Below, one piece after another: positions 7,926 through 16,145 of a DNA stretch of 27,679 nucleotides (position 1 is the first letter of the stretch; every line of letters begins with the position of its first letter). The position numbers were made by a program, and so were the translations under genes. The stretch is taken from the IMG/VR virus record IMGVR_UViG_3300037042_003402, positions 1 through 27,679 of that record; one strand, written 5' to 3'. The notes under the pieces were generated by a model. It was not told the origin of the DNA. It made no database searches and saw only the letters and a program-made list of their open reading frames with translations. This DNA is from a virus.

Positions 7926-8390
7926 ATGGCAGAGTTTTTGGACTTTTACGGAGACATAACGACTTTACGGCACGAAGCGCTCGTGAACACCGTGAACTGT
8001 GTAGGAGTCATGGGCAAAGGTGTGGCACTTAGTTTCAAGGAGAAATTCCGCGACAACTATGATGCCTATCGAACTGCCTGCCAACAAAAGACGGTGAAGA
8101 CCGGGCGCATGTTCATATTCAGGACTTGCACAAGTGCGCACCCACGGTATATCGTCAACTTTCCTACCAAGAGGGACTGGCGCAACCCTTCGCACATGAG
8201 CTACATCGACACAGGGCTGTGGGACCTCGCCAGGATTATCGTGTTGCTCGGCGTGCGATCCATGGCAATCCCAAGACTGGGGTGCGGCTGCGGGGGACTC
8301 GACTGGGCTGAGGTGTGGCCCAAGGTGTATTGGGCGCTGTATCCGATCAACTGTCTGAAGGAGGTAATGGTATGCCATCCCCTGGTGTAA
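7926..8390 (+). CDS. DarG-like macrodomain (ADP-ribosyl hydrolase)
   Basis: A 154-residue single macrodomain. Visible motifs are the ADP-ribose binding start FYGDITTLRHEALVNTVNCV (7-26) and GVMGKGVALSFK (27-38) with K31. Next come NFPTKRDWRNPS and PRLGCGCGGLDWAEV. The NTVNCVGVMGKGVALxFK block and the lysine are characteristic of DarG, the antitoxin that removes ADP-ribose from thymidine in DNA. No DarT toxin gene is nearby. The ATG at 7926 is chosen because CGGAGA precedes it and the fold begins at once. A lone phage copy could reverse DNA ADP-ribosylation by host DarT; that is inference. The 3' end overlaps the next gene by 19 bases. Confidence 0.87.
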   Translation: MAEFLDFYGDITTLRHEALVNTVNCVGVMGKGVALSFKEKFRDNYDAYRTACQQKTVKTGRMFIFRTCTSAHPRYIVNFPTKRDWRNPSHMSYIDTGLWDLARIIVLLGVRSMAIPRLGCGCGGLDWAEVWPKVYWALYPINCLKEVMVCHPLV

Positions 8391-8851
8391 CGAAACTGGG
8401 CAAGATTTATTGCTCACCAACTACCCCAGGACTAAAGGTGTCGTTTCAATCGTACATCATAGAGCGTCTCTGTCTGAATATTTACTCACGATTGGAACCA
8501 TACTTTTGGCGCGATAAGACACGTTGGGGAAACAAGTTTGTGATGGAACTGCGTGGCGTAAACACCGCGCTAAAGGCTATCGCAGATTGGCATACCGACC
8601 CATCGAAGCGAGCGGCAATTGTTCGCGGAATTGTGCAATTTCGCCTGACTACGTTGGCAGCTACGGCAGAGAGGACGCGACTTCTGGAGTCGTTTGATTC
8701 TTTGTGGAACACTGTCAAAAGCGGTACTCATGGCGTTATAATGTCTGAGGACGCGCGAGTAGAATACACCAAGAAGAACGCAACTCTCAACCGACCATCA
8801 GCAGGAGGACTCTTTGGCAAGCTCAACGAAACCGGCACCGCTATCCCTTGA
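8372..8851 (+). CDS. Hypothetical protein before the recombinase
   Basis: A 159-residue protein starting MPSPGVTKLGKIYCSP; AAGGAGGT (8358-8365) is placed for this ATG. It has aromatic and basic patches (LEPYFWRDKTRWGNKF) and a helical middle (AAIVRGIVQFRLTTLAATAE), with no catalytic motif I know. Its last 38 bases overlap the RecA-like gene, so the two are probably translationally coupled. The position suggests a recombination or ssDNA-handling partner, but that is only context. Confidence 0.7.
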   Translation: MPSPGVTKLGKIYCSPTTPGLKVSFQSYIIERLCLNIYSRLEPYFWRDKTRWGNKFVMELRGVNTALKAIADWHTDPSKRAAIVRGIVQFRLTTLAATAERTRLLESFDSLWNTVKSGTHGVIMSEDARVEYTKKNATLNRPSAGGLFGKLNETGTAIP

Positions 8852-9827
8852 CGATTATCTCGCCAAACAGTACGGCGATGGGTTAATCCAGACGGCGGCG
8901 GTACATGCTAGCAAGCCGCAAAAGATAATCCAGTCATCCCTGTCTCTGGACATTGCGCTTAACGGCGGGATACCGGAGGGGGATATCGTACTGCTTACCG
9001 GCAAAGCGAAGCTGGGAAAAACCACGCTAGCGCTGACTATCCTGCGCAATGCGCATCTTCAGTATGGCAAACCAATTTACTACGTCGATATCGAACGGCG
9101 TGGAGTTGAGAATGTTGCCAAGACCATACCGAACTTTCCTATGGATGCCCTACAAATCGTACGGTCGACACCGGAACACCAGCTTGAGGCCCATCAGTAC
9201 CTCGACATAGTGGAACGCTTGGCGAAAAGTGTTCCAGGTTGCGTGATCGTTGTTGACAGTCTCTCAATGATGAGTACGGCTTCGGAAATCGCAGAAGACG
9301 TTGGTGCCAACAAGGACATGGCCGGTGTGCCAAAGCTGATGGCCTCGTTCATCAGGCGGATGATACAGATTGTGGACAGCAACAACTGCGTCCTGATCTG
9401 TTTGTCGCAACTACAGACCAATCGTGATCCCACAAGTCGGACCAAGTGGGTAGAGAAGGGGGGCTTGGCAGTTCAGTATGCGGCGTCTGTCTGGATAACG
9501 ACGGATTGGGCGGGGAGGTGGATCGCAAACAAAGACGGGGACATTCCTGGCCATGACATTCATATAACAGTCAAGTGCTCGGCGCTAGGTCCCCCATATC
9601 GACCCTGCGTTTTGCCGCTTCGATACGGATTCGGGATAGATAACGCCCGCGATGTCATAACACAAGCAGAGAGCCTCGGCCTTATAGTGCGCAAAGGGGC
9701 ATGGTACGCAATTGCTGAGACAGAAGAGAAAGCACAGGGTATAGATGGCTTGTCCGAACTTTTGAAAGAGAAGCCAGAACTGCTGGTATCGCTTGAGAAG
9801 AAGATTCGTGACATGCTACTGGCGTGA
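8814..9827 (+). CDS. RecA/UvsX-like recombinase ATPase
   Basis: A 337-residue RecA-fold ATPase for strand exchange and recombination-dependent replication. Walker A is GKAKLGKTT (63-71), VDIERRG (91-97) holds the catalytic glutamate E94, and Walker B is CVIVVDSLS (D148). LICLSQLQTN (194-203) is the signal motif with Q199. The short N-terminal region and plain core resemble phage RecA/UvsX proteins more than RadA, which would carry zinc and Lon-like domains. The start is TTG at 8814 with a strong AGGAGG at 8803-8808. It is preceded by an unknown overlapping gene and followed by an HNH gene. Confidence 0.87.
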   Translation: MASSTKPAPLSLDDYLAKQYGDGLIQTAAVHASKPQKIIQSSLSLDIALNGGIPEGDIVLLTGKAKLGKTTLALTILRNAHLQYGKPIYYVDIERRGVENVAKTIPNFPMDALQIVRSTPEHQLEAHQYLDIVERLAKSVPGCVIVVDSLSMMSTASEIAEDVGANKDMAGVPKLMASFIRRMIQIVDSNNCVLICLSQLQTNRDPTSRTKWVEKGGLAVQYAASVWITTDWAGRWIANKDGDIPGHDIHITVKCSALGPPYRPCVLPLRYGFGIDNARDVITQAESLGLIVRKGAWYAIAETEEKAQGIDGLSELLKEKPELLVSLEKKIRDMLLA

Positions 9828-9837
9828 GGTTTGTGCG

Positions 9838-10386
9838 ATGGATGTGGCTAGCAAGATTACCCTGTTCGTCGGTGGCAGCGGAGTATGGAGCGAGGCGTGG
9901 AGACCGATTGCAGGGTGCGAAGGCATCTACGAAGTATCCGACCAAGGAAGGGTGCGCAGAGTTGAGACGGGACGGATATTGAAGACTGTTGCCGATCAGC
10001 ATGGCTACCTGGTAGTATGCCTGTACATCTGGGGAGAACCAACTCCTCGTAAGATATTCCATTTAGTTGCCGATGCTTTTCTTCCGAAGAAACAACCTAC
10101 GGACACGGTAGTTCGACATTTGAACGATGATCCGACCGACAACAGGGTGTGCAATCTGGCGAGGGGGACACGACTAGACAATGCGGCCGATGCAATACGC
10201 AATGGCAAAAGCGCCAAGGGGACTACGCATGGACAGGCGAAGCTAACCGAAGACCAAGTAAGAGAAATTCGTCGGTTGTATGCCACCGGGAATTTCACGC
10301 AACGAGAGATAGCCCTGCAATTCGGCGTAGACCAAACGACGATATCTCCAATTGTCAACCGACAAACCTGGAAACACATCACCTAA
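9838..10386 (+). CDS. NUMOD4-HNH homing endonuclease 3
   Basis: A 182-residue homing endonuclease. NUMOD4: AWRPIAGCEGIYEVSDQGR and GYLVVCLYIWG. HNH: FHLVADAFLPKKQ, VRHLNDDPTDNRVCNLARGT. C-terminal helix-turn-helix: KLTEDQVREIRRLYATGNFT then QREIALQFGVDQTTISPIV. The first histidine of the usual HH pair before LVADAF is replaced by Phe, but the HNH histidines otherwise look intact. The ATG at 9838 follows GAGG at 9826-9829, 10 bases after the recombinase stop; the recombinase is the likely original neighbour of the protein at 10401. Confidence 0.9.
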   Translation: MDVASKITLFVGGSGVWSEAWRPIAGCEGIYEVSDQGRVRRVETGRILKTVADQHGYLVVCLYIWGEPTPRKIFHLVADAFLPKKQPTDTVVRHLNDDPTDNRVCNLARGTRLDNAADAIRNGKSAKGTTHGQAKLTEDQVREIRRLYATGNFTQREIALQFGVDQTTISPIVNRQTWKHIT

Positions 10387-10400
10387 CCTGGGGAGACAAG

Positions 10401-10697
10401 ATGACGAAATGTACGTGCGATGTTTGCGGAACTGAGATCGAAGCGGGGAAACTGTTTGTTGCCTGGCGCGGTAAGGATATCTGTGGTAACTGTGCTGATT
10501 CCATCGGTTATCTGTGGACCGGCAACGGAGCGTTCTGCGAGGATTGCGGCAAAACCTCGGACGAACATCCGCACGATGGCTGCAAGTGGACATGGAATCG
10601 AGGCAAGGACGGCTGGGTAAATAAAAACCTCATCGTCCACGAAAGCCATGTCGCTACTGACGTTTCGGAAGAGAACAATCAAAATGTTTCAGAATGA
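10401..10697 (+). CDS. Small treble-clef/zinc ribbon protein
   Basis: A 98-residue protein, MTKCTCDVCGTEIEAGK onward, with three CxxC pairs (CDVCG, CGNCAD, CEDCG) plus a late Cys and two His (DEHPHDGC). This suggests two zinc sites. The acidic tail is probably flexible. GGGAGA precedes the ATG. It overlaps the next HNH gene by 14 bases. The function is unknown; such proteins often bind nucleic acid or RNA polymerase. Confidence 0.75.
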   Translation: MTKCTCDVCGTEIEAGKLFVAWRGKDICGNCADSIGYLWTGNGAFCEDCGKTSDEHPHDGCKWTWNRGKDGWVNKNLIVHESHVATDVSEENNQNVSE

Positions 10698-11403
10698 AAC
10701 AAACCATCTCGGCTGTTTTGTCGGCGGTGTCGTTGAGGAGTGGCGACCAATCCCCAATTACGAGGGGCTGTACGAAACATCGAATCGTGGGCGGATGGTG
10801 TCGTTGCGAGCTAACCGTGGAAAAATGCGGAGAAAGATTCTGAAGACACCTCCGGGCAATAGGGGGTACTTGCAAGTCAACCTGTATCGCGACGGGAAAC
10901 CCAGGGTACACAATGTGCATCGCTTGGTCGCCATTGCTTTCCTGCCAAAGCCACCAAATTGCGATGTGGTTCGCCATCTGGATGGCAATCCGCGAAACAA
11001 TAATTTGGAAAATCTAGCCTGGGGCACGCAGAAAGATAATGTTGACGATACTGTTCGCTGTGGCCGGACCCCAAAAGGAGAGCGGCACTGGAACAGCAAT
11101 CTTAGGGACGAGGATATTCTTGAAATCCGACAATGGGATGCGGTGGGAATACCGCGCAAAGATATCGGCGAGAACAAGGGGATCAGCCGATCGGAAGTAG
11201 GAAACATAGCAACCGGCCGTTCCTGGAAGCATCTTGGTGGTTCTCTGGCCCACCCCAGGTATGAACCCCCAAACGAAGCGGACATACGAGAAGCTCTCCG
11301 GCTCCGCGCGAAGGACCCAAAGAAATGGACCTACAAAGCATTGGGCGATAGATTCAAACTTTCTAAGAGCGCAATCTGGCGATTTATGCACAGGATTACG
11401 TGA
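10684..11403 (+). CDS. NUMOD4-HNH homing endonuclease 4, with two C-terminal HTH modules
   Basis: A 239-residue homing endonuclease. NUMOD4: EEWRPIPNYEGLYETSNRGR and GYLQVNLYRDG. HNH: HRLVAIAFLPKPP, VRHLDGNPRNNNLENLAWGT. Two different DNA-reading modules follow: DEDILEIRQWDAVGIPRKDI with NKGISRSEVGNIATG, and WTYKALGDRFKLSKSAIWRF. The last matches the single module of copy 1, so the gene looks assembled from shared parts. The ATG at 10684 has GGAAGAG upstream. A Vsr-like nuclease gene follows after 40 bases. Confidence 0.91.
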   Translation: MFQNETNHLGCFVGGVVEEWRPIPNYEGLYETSNRGRMVSLRANRGKMRRKILKTPPGNRGYLQVNLYRDGKPRVHNVHRLVAIAFLPKPPNCDVVRHLDGNPRNNNLENLAWGTQKDNVDDTVRCGRTPKGERHWNSNLRDEDILEIRQWDAVGIPRKDIGENKGISRSEVGNIATGRSWKHLGGSLAHPRYEPPNEADIREALRLRAKDPKKWTYKALGDRFKLSKSAIWRFMHRIT

Positions 11404-11443
11404 CCAAACGCGGTGTGGGTTGGGCTATAATCGGAGCACAAGT

Positions 11444-11827
11444 ATGAACGTGCGATCTCTAAATGGTGGGACCACCCGACTCCAACTGGCAGGCCACAAG
11501 CGACGGACAAATCCAGACGAGAGTAAGTCCAGGTTGCAATTCGACATTGGGGTATGGTTGTCGCAGCAGTATCCATATGACCAGATTTTTGAAGAAGTTT
11601 ACGTACTGGGAGAGAATCTCTATTTAGACTTCTTCATCCCCTCACTAAAACTTGTAGTAGAAGTGAACGGGAGACAGCACGAAACATTTGTTCCGCACTT
11701 CCATGGCACGAAGCGAGACTTCGTATTGCAACAGCAGAGAGACAGACGCAAAGCGGAGTGGTGCTTGAAGAACGGTTTCGAGCTAAGAATGTACACAGCA
11801 AAGGATGTGCCTAGTGGAAACCCTTGA
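11444..11827 (+). CDS. Vsr/DUF559-like small endonuclease
   Basis: A 127-residue protein with the PD-(D/E)XK-type core of Vsr-like enzymes: LYLDFFIPSLKLVVEVNGRQ gives D62 and E73, then H79 and the helix FVLQQQRDRRKAEWCLKNGF with D100 and K103. Upstream acidic residues E50/E51 (FEEVYV) complete the site. DUF559 proteins and EDxHD homing endonucleases share this layout. It may be a mobile endonuclease or a phage repair nickase; its place next to an HNH homing gene favours the first. The ATG at 11444 has CGGAG upstream. Confidence 0.78.
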   Translation: MNVRSLNGGTTRLQLAGHKRRTNPDESKSRLQFDIGVWLSQQYPYDQIFEEVYVLGENLYLDFFIPSLKLVVEVNGRQHETFVPHFHGTKRDFVLQQQRDRRKAEWCLKNGFELRMYTAKDVPSGNP

Positions 11828-12221
11828 CGACCGGATTACCAAATTCAAGGACGAGATCGACAAATGGGAGACAAGCATACTCAGGTCTCCGAACGTCGAC
11901 TTCGGTGTGCTCGAAAAGATTTTGGGGCTGGGGGTAGACGAACTCAATCAGCTAGACGCTTCCCGCGCTGCATCATATGCCTATCTGCTGTCGCAATACG
12001 CCATGGCAGTTCAGTACGAGACGAATCGGCTCAGAGCTTTTCTGGGATGGGCTCGCAAGGTCATGCCGACAACGTACGACACAGAAGCGCGACACGACAA
12101 AACACGGTTGTCTCGGATGGTAACAAGCGCAGAATACAAGGTGGAAAAGACAGTCGACCTCTCCAGGAGGATCGACTCGATGTCATACGCGATGCAGTTG
12201 ATCGCGAAAACAAGGTCTTAG
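11814..12221 (+). CDS. Hypothetical helical protein
   Basis: A 135-residue, almost entirely helical protein (ETLDDRITKFKDEIDKWETS, LDASRAASYAYLLSQYAMAV) with heptad-like spacing and many Arg and Lys. No domain is recognised. The GTG at 11814 is preferred over the ATG at 11805 because AAGGA (11801-11805) is well spaced for it. The start overlaps the Vsr-like gene by 14 bases. It may be a structural or ssDNA-binding accessory, but there is no direct evidence. Confidence 0.7.
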   Translation: METLDDRITKFKDEIDKWETSILRSPNVDFGVLEKILGLGVDELNQLDASRAASYAYLLSQYAMAVQYETNRLRAFLGWARKVMPTTYDTEARHDKTRLSRMVTSAEYKVEKTVDLSRRIDSMSYAMQLIAKTRS

Positions 12222-12231
12222 GAGAAAACGA

Positions 12232-12735
12232 ATGGGAACGAATATCAGAGCAGTATTAGAACAAGCATTCCACAAGCAAGACTGGGCTCCGATCGCGCAC
12301 GTCGTTGAGGCACTAAAGGCAGTAGAATCGTTGTTCAGGGATAATCACCCAGAGCAACCCGATGTGCAAGTGGCTTGTGCGCAAAGCACAAAGGAATGCG
12401 CGTGTTCCGGCGGTCCAGGAAAAACTAGCGGCCATTGCCAGGTCAAGATGTGCGGCCACGCCGTTGAAGAACTGCCTGTCTGTACGTCTACCGCTCCCAA
12501 CATCTTCGGCGTAACGATGACTATGGTGAGTGATCCGGCGGATGATAAAATTCGTGCGGAGAACGAAGCAAGGTCACAACGCACGAACAAGGAACGGCGA
12601 CCGGCACCCCAGAAATATTCTGTGACTTGTGCCACTTGCGGCCTGGCGTTCGATGTACCCGAAAAACTACCCGCAGATTTAGGCGTATACTGTAGTACTT
12701 GCACCCGAAAAGCAAGAACTAACCGCGTTCCGTAA
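12232..12735 (+). CDS. Cysteine-rich hypothetical protein with C-terminal zinc ribbon
   Basis: A 167-residue protein. The N-terminal 40 residues are helical. Residues 49-74 are rich in Cys and Gly (CAQSTKECACSGGPGKTSGH). The C-terminus carries a zinc ribbon, TCATCG (C133, C136) and YCSTC (C154, C157). A basic, polar linker joins them. TAGGAG precedes the ATG. Function unknown; it may bind nucleic acid. Confidence 0.7.
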   Translation: MGTNIRAVLEQAFHKQDWAPIAHVVEALKAVESLFRDNHPEQPDVQVACAQSTKECACSGGPGKTSGHCQVKMCGHAVEELPVCTSTAPNIFGVTMTMVSDPADDKIRAENEARSQRTNKERRPAPQKYSVTCATCGLAFDVPEKLPADLGVYCSTCTRKARTNRVP

Positions 12736-12741
12736 CGAAGA

Positions 12742-13281
12742 ATGGCCATGATGGATAACAAACCCGAAGTCTGGAAGGCTGTTGCAGGACACGAAGGGCG
12801 GTACGAAATTTCGACTTCCTGGCAAGTCGCGTCACTGCCACGTAAGGGGCGGCTGCGCAGGATGATATTGAAGCCAAGGCTTGACCAAAAGGGCTATCTG
12901 TTCGTGACACTATATGCGCACGGGAAACAAACTCACCACCAAATTCACCACCTAGTTGCGGACGCTTTTCTTCCTGCCAAGGGTCCGACCGATACGGTCG
13001 TCAGGCATTTGAACGACAACAAGCTAGACAACCGAGTGGAAAATCTGGCATGGGGGACGCGCTCCGATAACATGGACGATGCTATAAAAAACGGCGTCGG
13101 CTTCGTCGGAAAAGGAACCGCGAATGGAAAAGCGAAACTGACAGAAGATAACGTAAGAGAAATTCGTAGTCTGTATGCTACGGACAATTTTTCGCAGCGG
13201 GAACTTGCCCGGCGATTCGGAGTTGGCCAGATGGTAATTTGTTTTGTTGTCAACCGCACTAGTTGGAAACATGTCGTATGA
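12742..13281 (+). CDS. NUMOD4-HNH homing endonuclease 5
   Basis: A 179-residue homing endonuclease. NUMOD4: VWKAVAGHEGRYEISTSWQ and GYLFVTLYAHG. HNH: HHLVADAFLPAKG, VRHLNDNKLDNRVENLAWGT. C-terminal helix-turn-helix: KLTEDNVREIRSLYATDNFS, QRELARRFGVGQMVICFVV. It is the closest relative of copy 2. Its stop is shared with the helicase start (ATGA, 13278-13281), so it sits directly in front of a conserved replication gene, a usual place for free-standing homing genes. Start choice between 12742 and the nearby ATGs at 12748 and 12751 is uncertain. Confidence 0.91.
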   Translation: MAMMDNKPEVWKAVAGHEGRYEISTSWQVASLPRKGRLRRMILKPRLDQKGYLFVTLYAHGKQTHHQIHHLVADAFLPAKGPTDTVVRHLNDNKLDNRVENLAWGTRSDNMDDAIKNGVGFVGKGTANGKAKLTEDNVREIRSLYATDNFSQRELARRFGVGQMVICFVVNRTSWKHVV

Positions 13282-14720
13282 CAAGTCCTAGTAATGCGCA
13301 AAATAGGCTCAAGCCGTCGAACGTTGGGGCTGAGCGGGCAGTTCTGGCAGGTCTCATCCGCCATGGCGGAGAATTGCTGCTAGACCTGTCGGAGATGCTA
13401 AGCGCCAACGACTTCTGTCACCCAACACTTTCCAAGATATTCACGGTCCTGAGATACATGGGGGTCGACAAAGAGTATTCAGTTTTTGAGACACCGACCA
13501 TGATGGCCTCGATCTCTCAACTGGGAATATCTTTTGACGGCAAGCCAGAACAGATCGAAGAACTCATTGACGGGATGAGAGAAGGCGCTCCCGGAATTGA
13601 AGCTACCAGAGAGCTAGCATCTGTCGTGGCGAAACTCAGCGTTGCACGTAGGGCAGTTCACACTACACAAAACGTAGCAACCATGATGGCTGGGGTTACA
13701 GGCGACGAAACGATCGACACCATCTTGAGCATGATCGAGAACCCAGTGTTCGATCTATCGAATAGCGTGATCAACGCGGGGTCCGATCTGATACAAATGG
13801 GGGAGGGGCTAGAATCTCTCGCCAACGATCTGGCGGCAGCCAAGAAAGACATCGCCGGATTGCCGACAGGGTTCCCGAACTGGGATATTGCCATAGGCGG
13901 TGGGATGCGCCCAGGGACAGTGAACGTGGTGGGAGCCAGACCGAAGGTGGGCAAAAGCACGCTCGCGATCAACATCGGCTATAACCTTGCTATGGCTGGC
14001 GTTCCAGTGCTGTATCTCGACACGGAGTTGACGACACGCTATCAGCAGTGCAAGTTGATCTCCAGACATGCCAACATAGACATGACGACTCTTGAATGCG
14101 GTAATTTCGACCCGGACTCTTTGTCGCATGTATACGAAGAATTGCGTGATATTCCGCTATCGCACCAGAGCATAGCCGGATGTTCTGTGTACAGTGTTTT
14201 GTCGATAGCGCGGCGATGGCTTCTGAAGACGGTTGGTAGAGATTCTAGCGGGCATGTTAAGCCATGCCTGATAATCTATGATTACCTGAAGCTCATGGAC
14301 GCCACAGACTTGCGTGGCGACATGAAAGAATACCAGGTGCTCGGATTCATCATGACCCAGTTGCACAACTTTGCGTTGCGATGGGACCTGCCGATACTGT
14401 TGACCGTGCAGCTAAATCGGGACGGACTAGGCCGCGAGGGCGGGGATGTGCTCTCCGGCTCGGACCGCATCCTGTGGTTGTGCTCAAGCTCGACGTTGCT
14501 CAAACGGAAGAGCCCAGACGAACTGATGGAGGACTCGATATCGAGCGGTGGGCATAAACTGGTCGTGACAGATACGAGGTATGGCCCAGGAATGATGACG
14601 AGCGAATACATCAACGTTCAGACAAACCTAGCGATTGCCAAGATGGTAGAGGGTGCTCCGTTCTATCACACTACGAATTCCACCGTAATCGATAATGCTC
14701 AGATTGCCGATCAGATGTGA
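13278..14720 (+). CDS. dnaB: Replicative DnaB-like helicase
   Basis: A 480-residue hexameric helicase that unwinds the fork and should recruit the primase. The N-terminal helical domain (about 10-125) starts NVGAERAVLAGLIRHGGEL, typical of DnaB. The RecA-like ATPase follows: TGFPNWDIAIGGGMRPG, Walker A GARPKVGKST (219-228), LYLDTELT with E250, Walker B IIYDYLKLM (D335) and TVQLNR (Q378). The ATG at 13278 forms an ATGA overlap with the HNH stop; an in-frame TTG at 13263 is less likely. Length is normal for the family and all key residues are present. Confidence 0.92.
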   Translation: MTSPSNAQNRLKPSNVGAERAVLAGLIRHGGELLLDLSEMLSANDFCHPTLSKIFTVLRYMGVDKEYSVFETPTMMASISQLGISFDGKPEQIEELIDGMREGAPGIEATRELASVVAKLSVARRAVHTTQNVATMMAGVTGDETIDTILSMIENPVFDLSNSVINAGSDLIQMGEGLESLANDLAAAKKDIAGLPTGFPNWDIAIGGGMRPGTVNVVGARPKVGKSTLAINIGYNLAMAGVPVLYLDTELTTRYQQCKLISRHANIDMTTLECGNFDPDSLSHVYEELRDIPLSHQSIAGCSVYSVLSIARRWLLKTVGRDSSGHVKPCLIIYDYLKLMDATDLRGDMKEYQVLGFIMTQLHNFALRWDLPILLTVQLNRDGLGREGGDVLSGSDRILWLCSSSTLLKRKSPDELMEDSISSGGHKLVVTDTRYGPGMMTSEYINVQTNLAIAKMVEGAPFYHTTNSTVIDNAQIADQM

Positions 14721-14728
14721 GGTGATTT

Positions 14729-15079
14729 ATGAGAGAACACTTTCCGGGATTGCTTCGCCATTGCGACGTAACCTGTGGAGGGGGATGGCGATCTACCGTT
14801 TGGACTATGCTGACGGAATCCTTGGCAGCATCTACTGACGTAAGATTTATGGAGATTAGCACCAAATATGGTGGACTGTACGTTACAATGTATTACGTGC
14901 CAGATCACGCCAGGGACAGGGTACTGGCGGCGATCCAAAAGGCAATTCAAACATGTTCAGTAACCTGCGAGGTATGCGGAAATGGCGGACACGCTAGTGG
15001 ATACATCGACACAAAGGTGCGCTGCGACAACTGCGAAAACACACGATTGCCGAGTTGTTCAGGAGGCCGCTATCCATAG
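14729..15079 (+). CDS. Hypothetical protein with C-terminal zinc ribbon
   Basis: A 116-residue protein. Residues 1-80 are alpha/beta (LYVTMYYVPDHARDRVLAAI) without known motif; the C-terminus has CEVCGNGGHASG and VRCDNCE, a zinc ribbon. GAGGTGA precedes the ATG at 14729. It ends one base before the preferred primase start. The ribbon suggests contact with DNA or with the primase or helicase, but this is context only. Confidence 0.72.
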   Translation: MREHFPGLLRHCDVTCGGGWRSTVWTMLTESLAASTDVRFMEISTKYGGLYVTMYYVPDHARDRVLAAIQKAIQTCSVTCEVCGNGGHASGYIDTKVRCDNCENTRLPSCSGGRYP

Positions 15080-15080
15080 G

Positions 15081-16145
15081 GTGCGCGATATCTTCCGTGC
15101 CCTAAGCATAGATTTCGCAGAATCAGACGGATATCTCCGTGCCGCCTGCCCGATTCATCAGGGGGAAAACGACCGTGGGATGTATTGGGTATTCCGTACA
15201 GGACACTGGAAATGCCTAACGCAGCATTGCGAATGCGAGCAGATTACCGGACCATCCAGCAGCATCTTTGGACTGGTACGCGGAACGCTCTCGATCCGTA
15301 CCGGCAAGGACATGTCGTTCAACGACGCTATCGAGACCGTAGCGGGCATCCTGGGGTTATCGGACGTTGAGATACCGGAATTTTCGTCAGTGGTTGACTT
15401 GACACCACGAAGGCGCAAGGCGTCGGCAAAACTGTTACCAGTACTTCGTGACGTATTAAAATTGCTGCGCCCAGACGACATTTACTACCCATTCCGGGGG
15501 ATACCGGAAGAGATTCTCAGGAAATATCATGTGTCATACTGCGACAACCCGTCGAAGCCAATGTACAATCGTGCGTTTTTTCCAGTCCTCGACGAGAACG
15601 GCGAATACGTCATGGGGTGGAGTGGGCGCATCGTGTTCGAGCAATGCCAGCAATGCAAACACTACCATCATCCGCAGGACAGTTGCGATAACTGTTGGAC
15701 CACAAAGGCTAAGTGGTTTCACTCGTCAAACTTCAAATCGTCGAACACCCTATATAATTTGTGGCACGCTAAACCATTCATCTCCAGTTCTCGCGTGGCG
15801 ATTCTGTGCGAGGGGCCGGGGGACTGCTGGGGGTGTGAGGTTGCTGGAGTGAAAAATTCTGTGGGCATACTTGGCAGTACGATCACGAAGCCGCAGATGA
15901 ATCTGCTACAGAAGAGCGGGGCAATTCACGTTGTCGTTTGTCTCGATGGCGATTCAGCCGGACGGAAAGGGACAGAGGGGATCGTGAAGAAGTTGGACCA
16001 GCTTTTCAACGTACGTACGGTGGAATTACCGGACGAAGCAGATATTGGCAGCATGACTTCGGAAAACGTCAGAAATCTGCTCGTCCCGGTGTTACAATCG
16101 TTTGGAGAGCGCGGTACCAAAGCGCTCACGGAGATTGCTCGATGA
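15081..16145 (+). CDS. dnaG: DnaG-like DNA primase
   Basis: A 354-residue primase that makes RNA primers at the fork. Counting from the GTG at 15081, the zinc domain has C23, H26 (AACPIHQ), C45 and C50 (KCLTQHC). The Toprim catalytic part shows CEGPGD (E244) and CLDGDSAG (D289, D291). An extra CxxC...CxxC knuckle (CQQC, CDNC, about 189-205) lies between them. The frame stays open to an ATG at 14982, but that part runs through the zinc ribbon of the upstream gene in another frame and looks unlike a protein. AGGAGG at 15061-15066 is rather far from the GTG, so the start is not certain. The length suggests the helicase-binding C-terminal domain is reduced or absent. Confidence 0.87.
   Translation: MRDIFRALSIDFAESDGYLRAACPIHQGENDRGMYWVFRTGHWKCLTQHCECEQITGPSSSIFGLVRGTLSIRTGKDMSFNDAIETVAGILGLSDVEIPEFSSVVDLTPRRRKASAKLLPVLRDVLKLLRPDDIYYPFRGIPEEILRKYHVSYCDNPSKPMYNRAFFPVLDENGEYVMGWSGRIVFEQCQQCKHYHHPQDSCDNCWTTKAKWFHSSNFKSSNTLYNLWHAKPFISSSRVAILCEGPGDCWGCEVAGVKNSVGILGSTITKPQMNLLQKSGAIHVVVCLDGDSAGRKGTEGIVKKLDQLFNVRTVELPDEADIGSMTSENVRNLLVPVLQSFGERGTKALTEIAR

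Noticed and set aside
11426-11431. Promoter with a perfect TATAAT before the Vsr-like gene
   Set aside because: No good -35 box at proper spacing, and transcription would start after the ribosome site; likely chance in a short gap.
14982-15080. Longer N-terminus for the primase from ATG 14982
   Set aside because: The extra 33 codons overlap the conserved zinc ribbon of the upstream gene in another frame and show no primase features.
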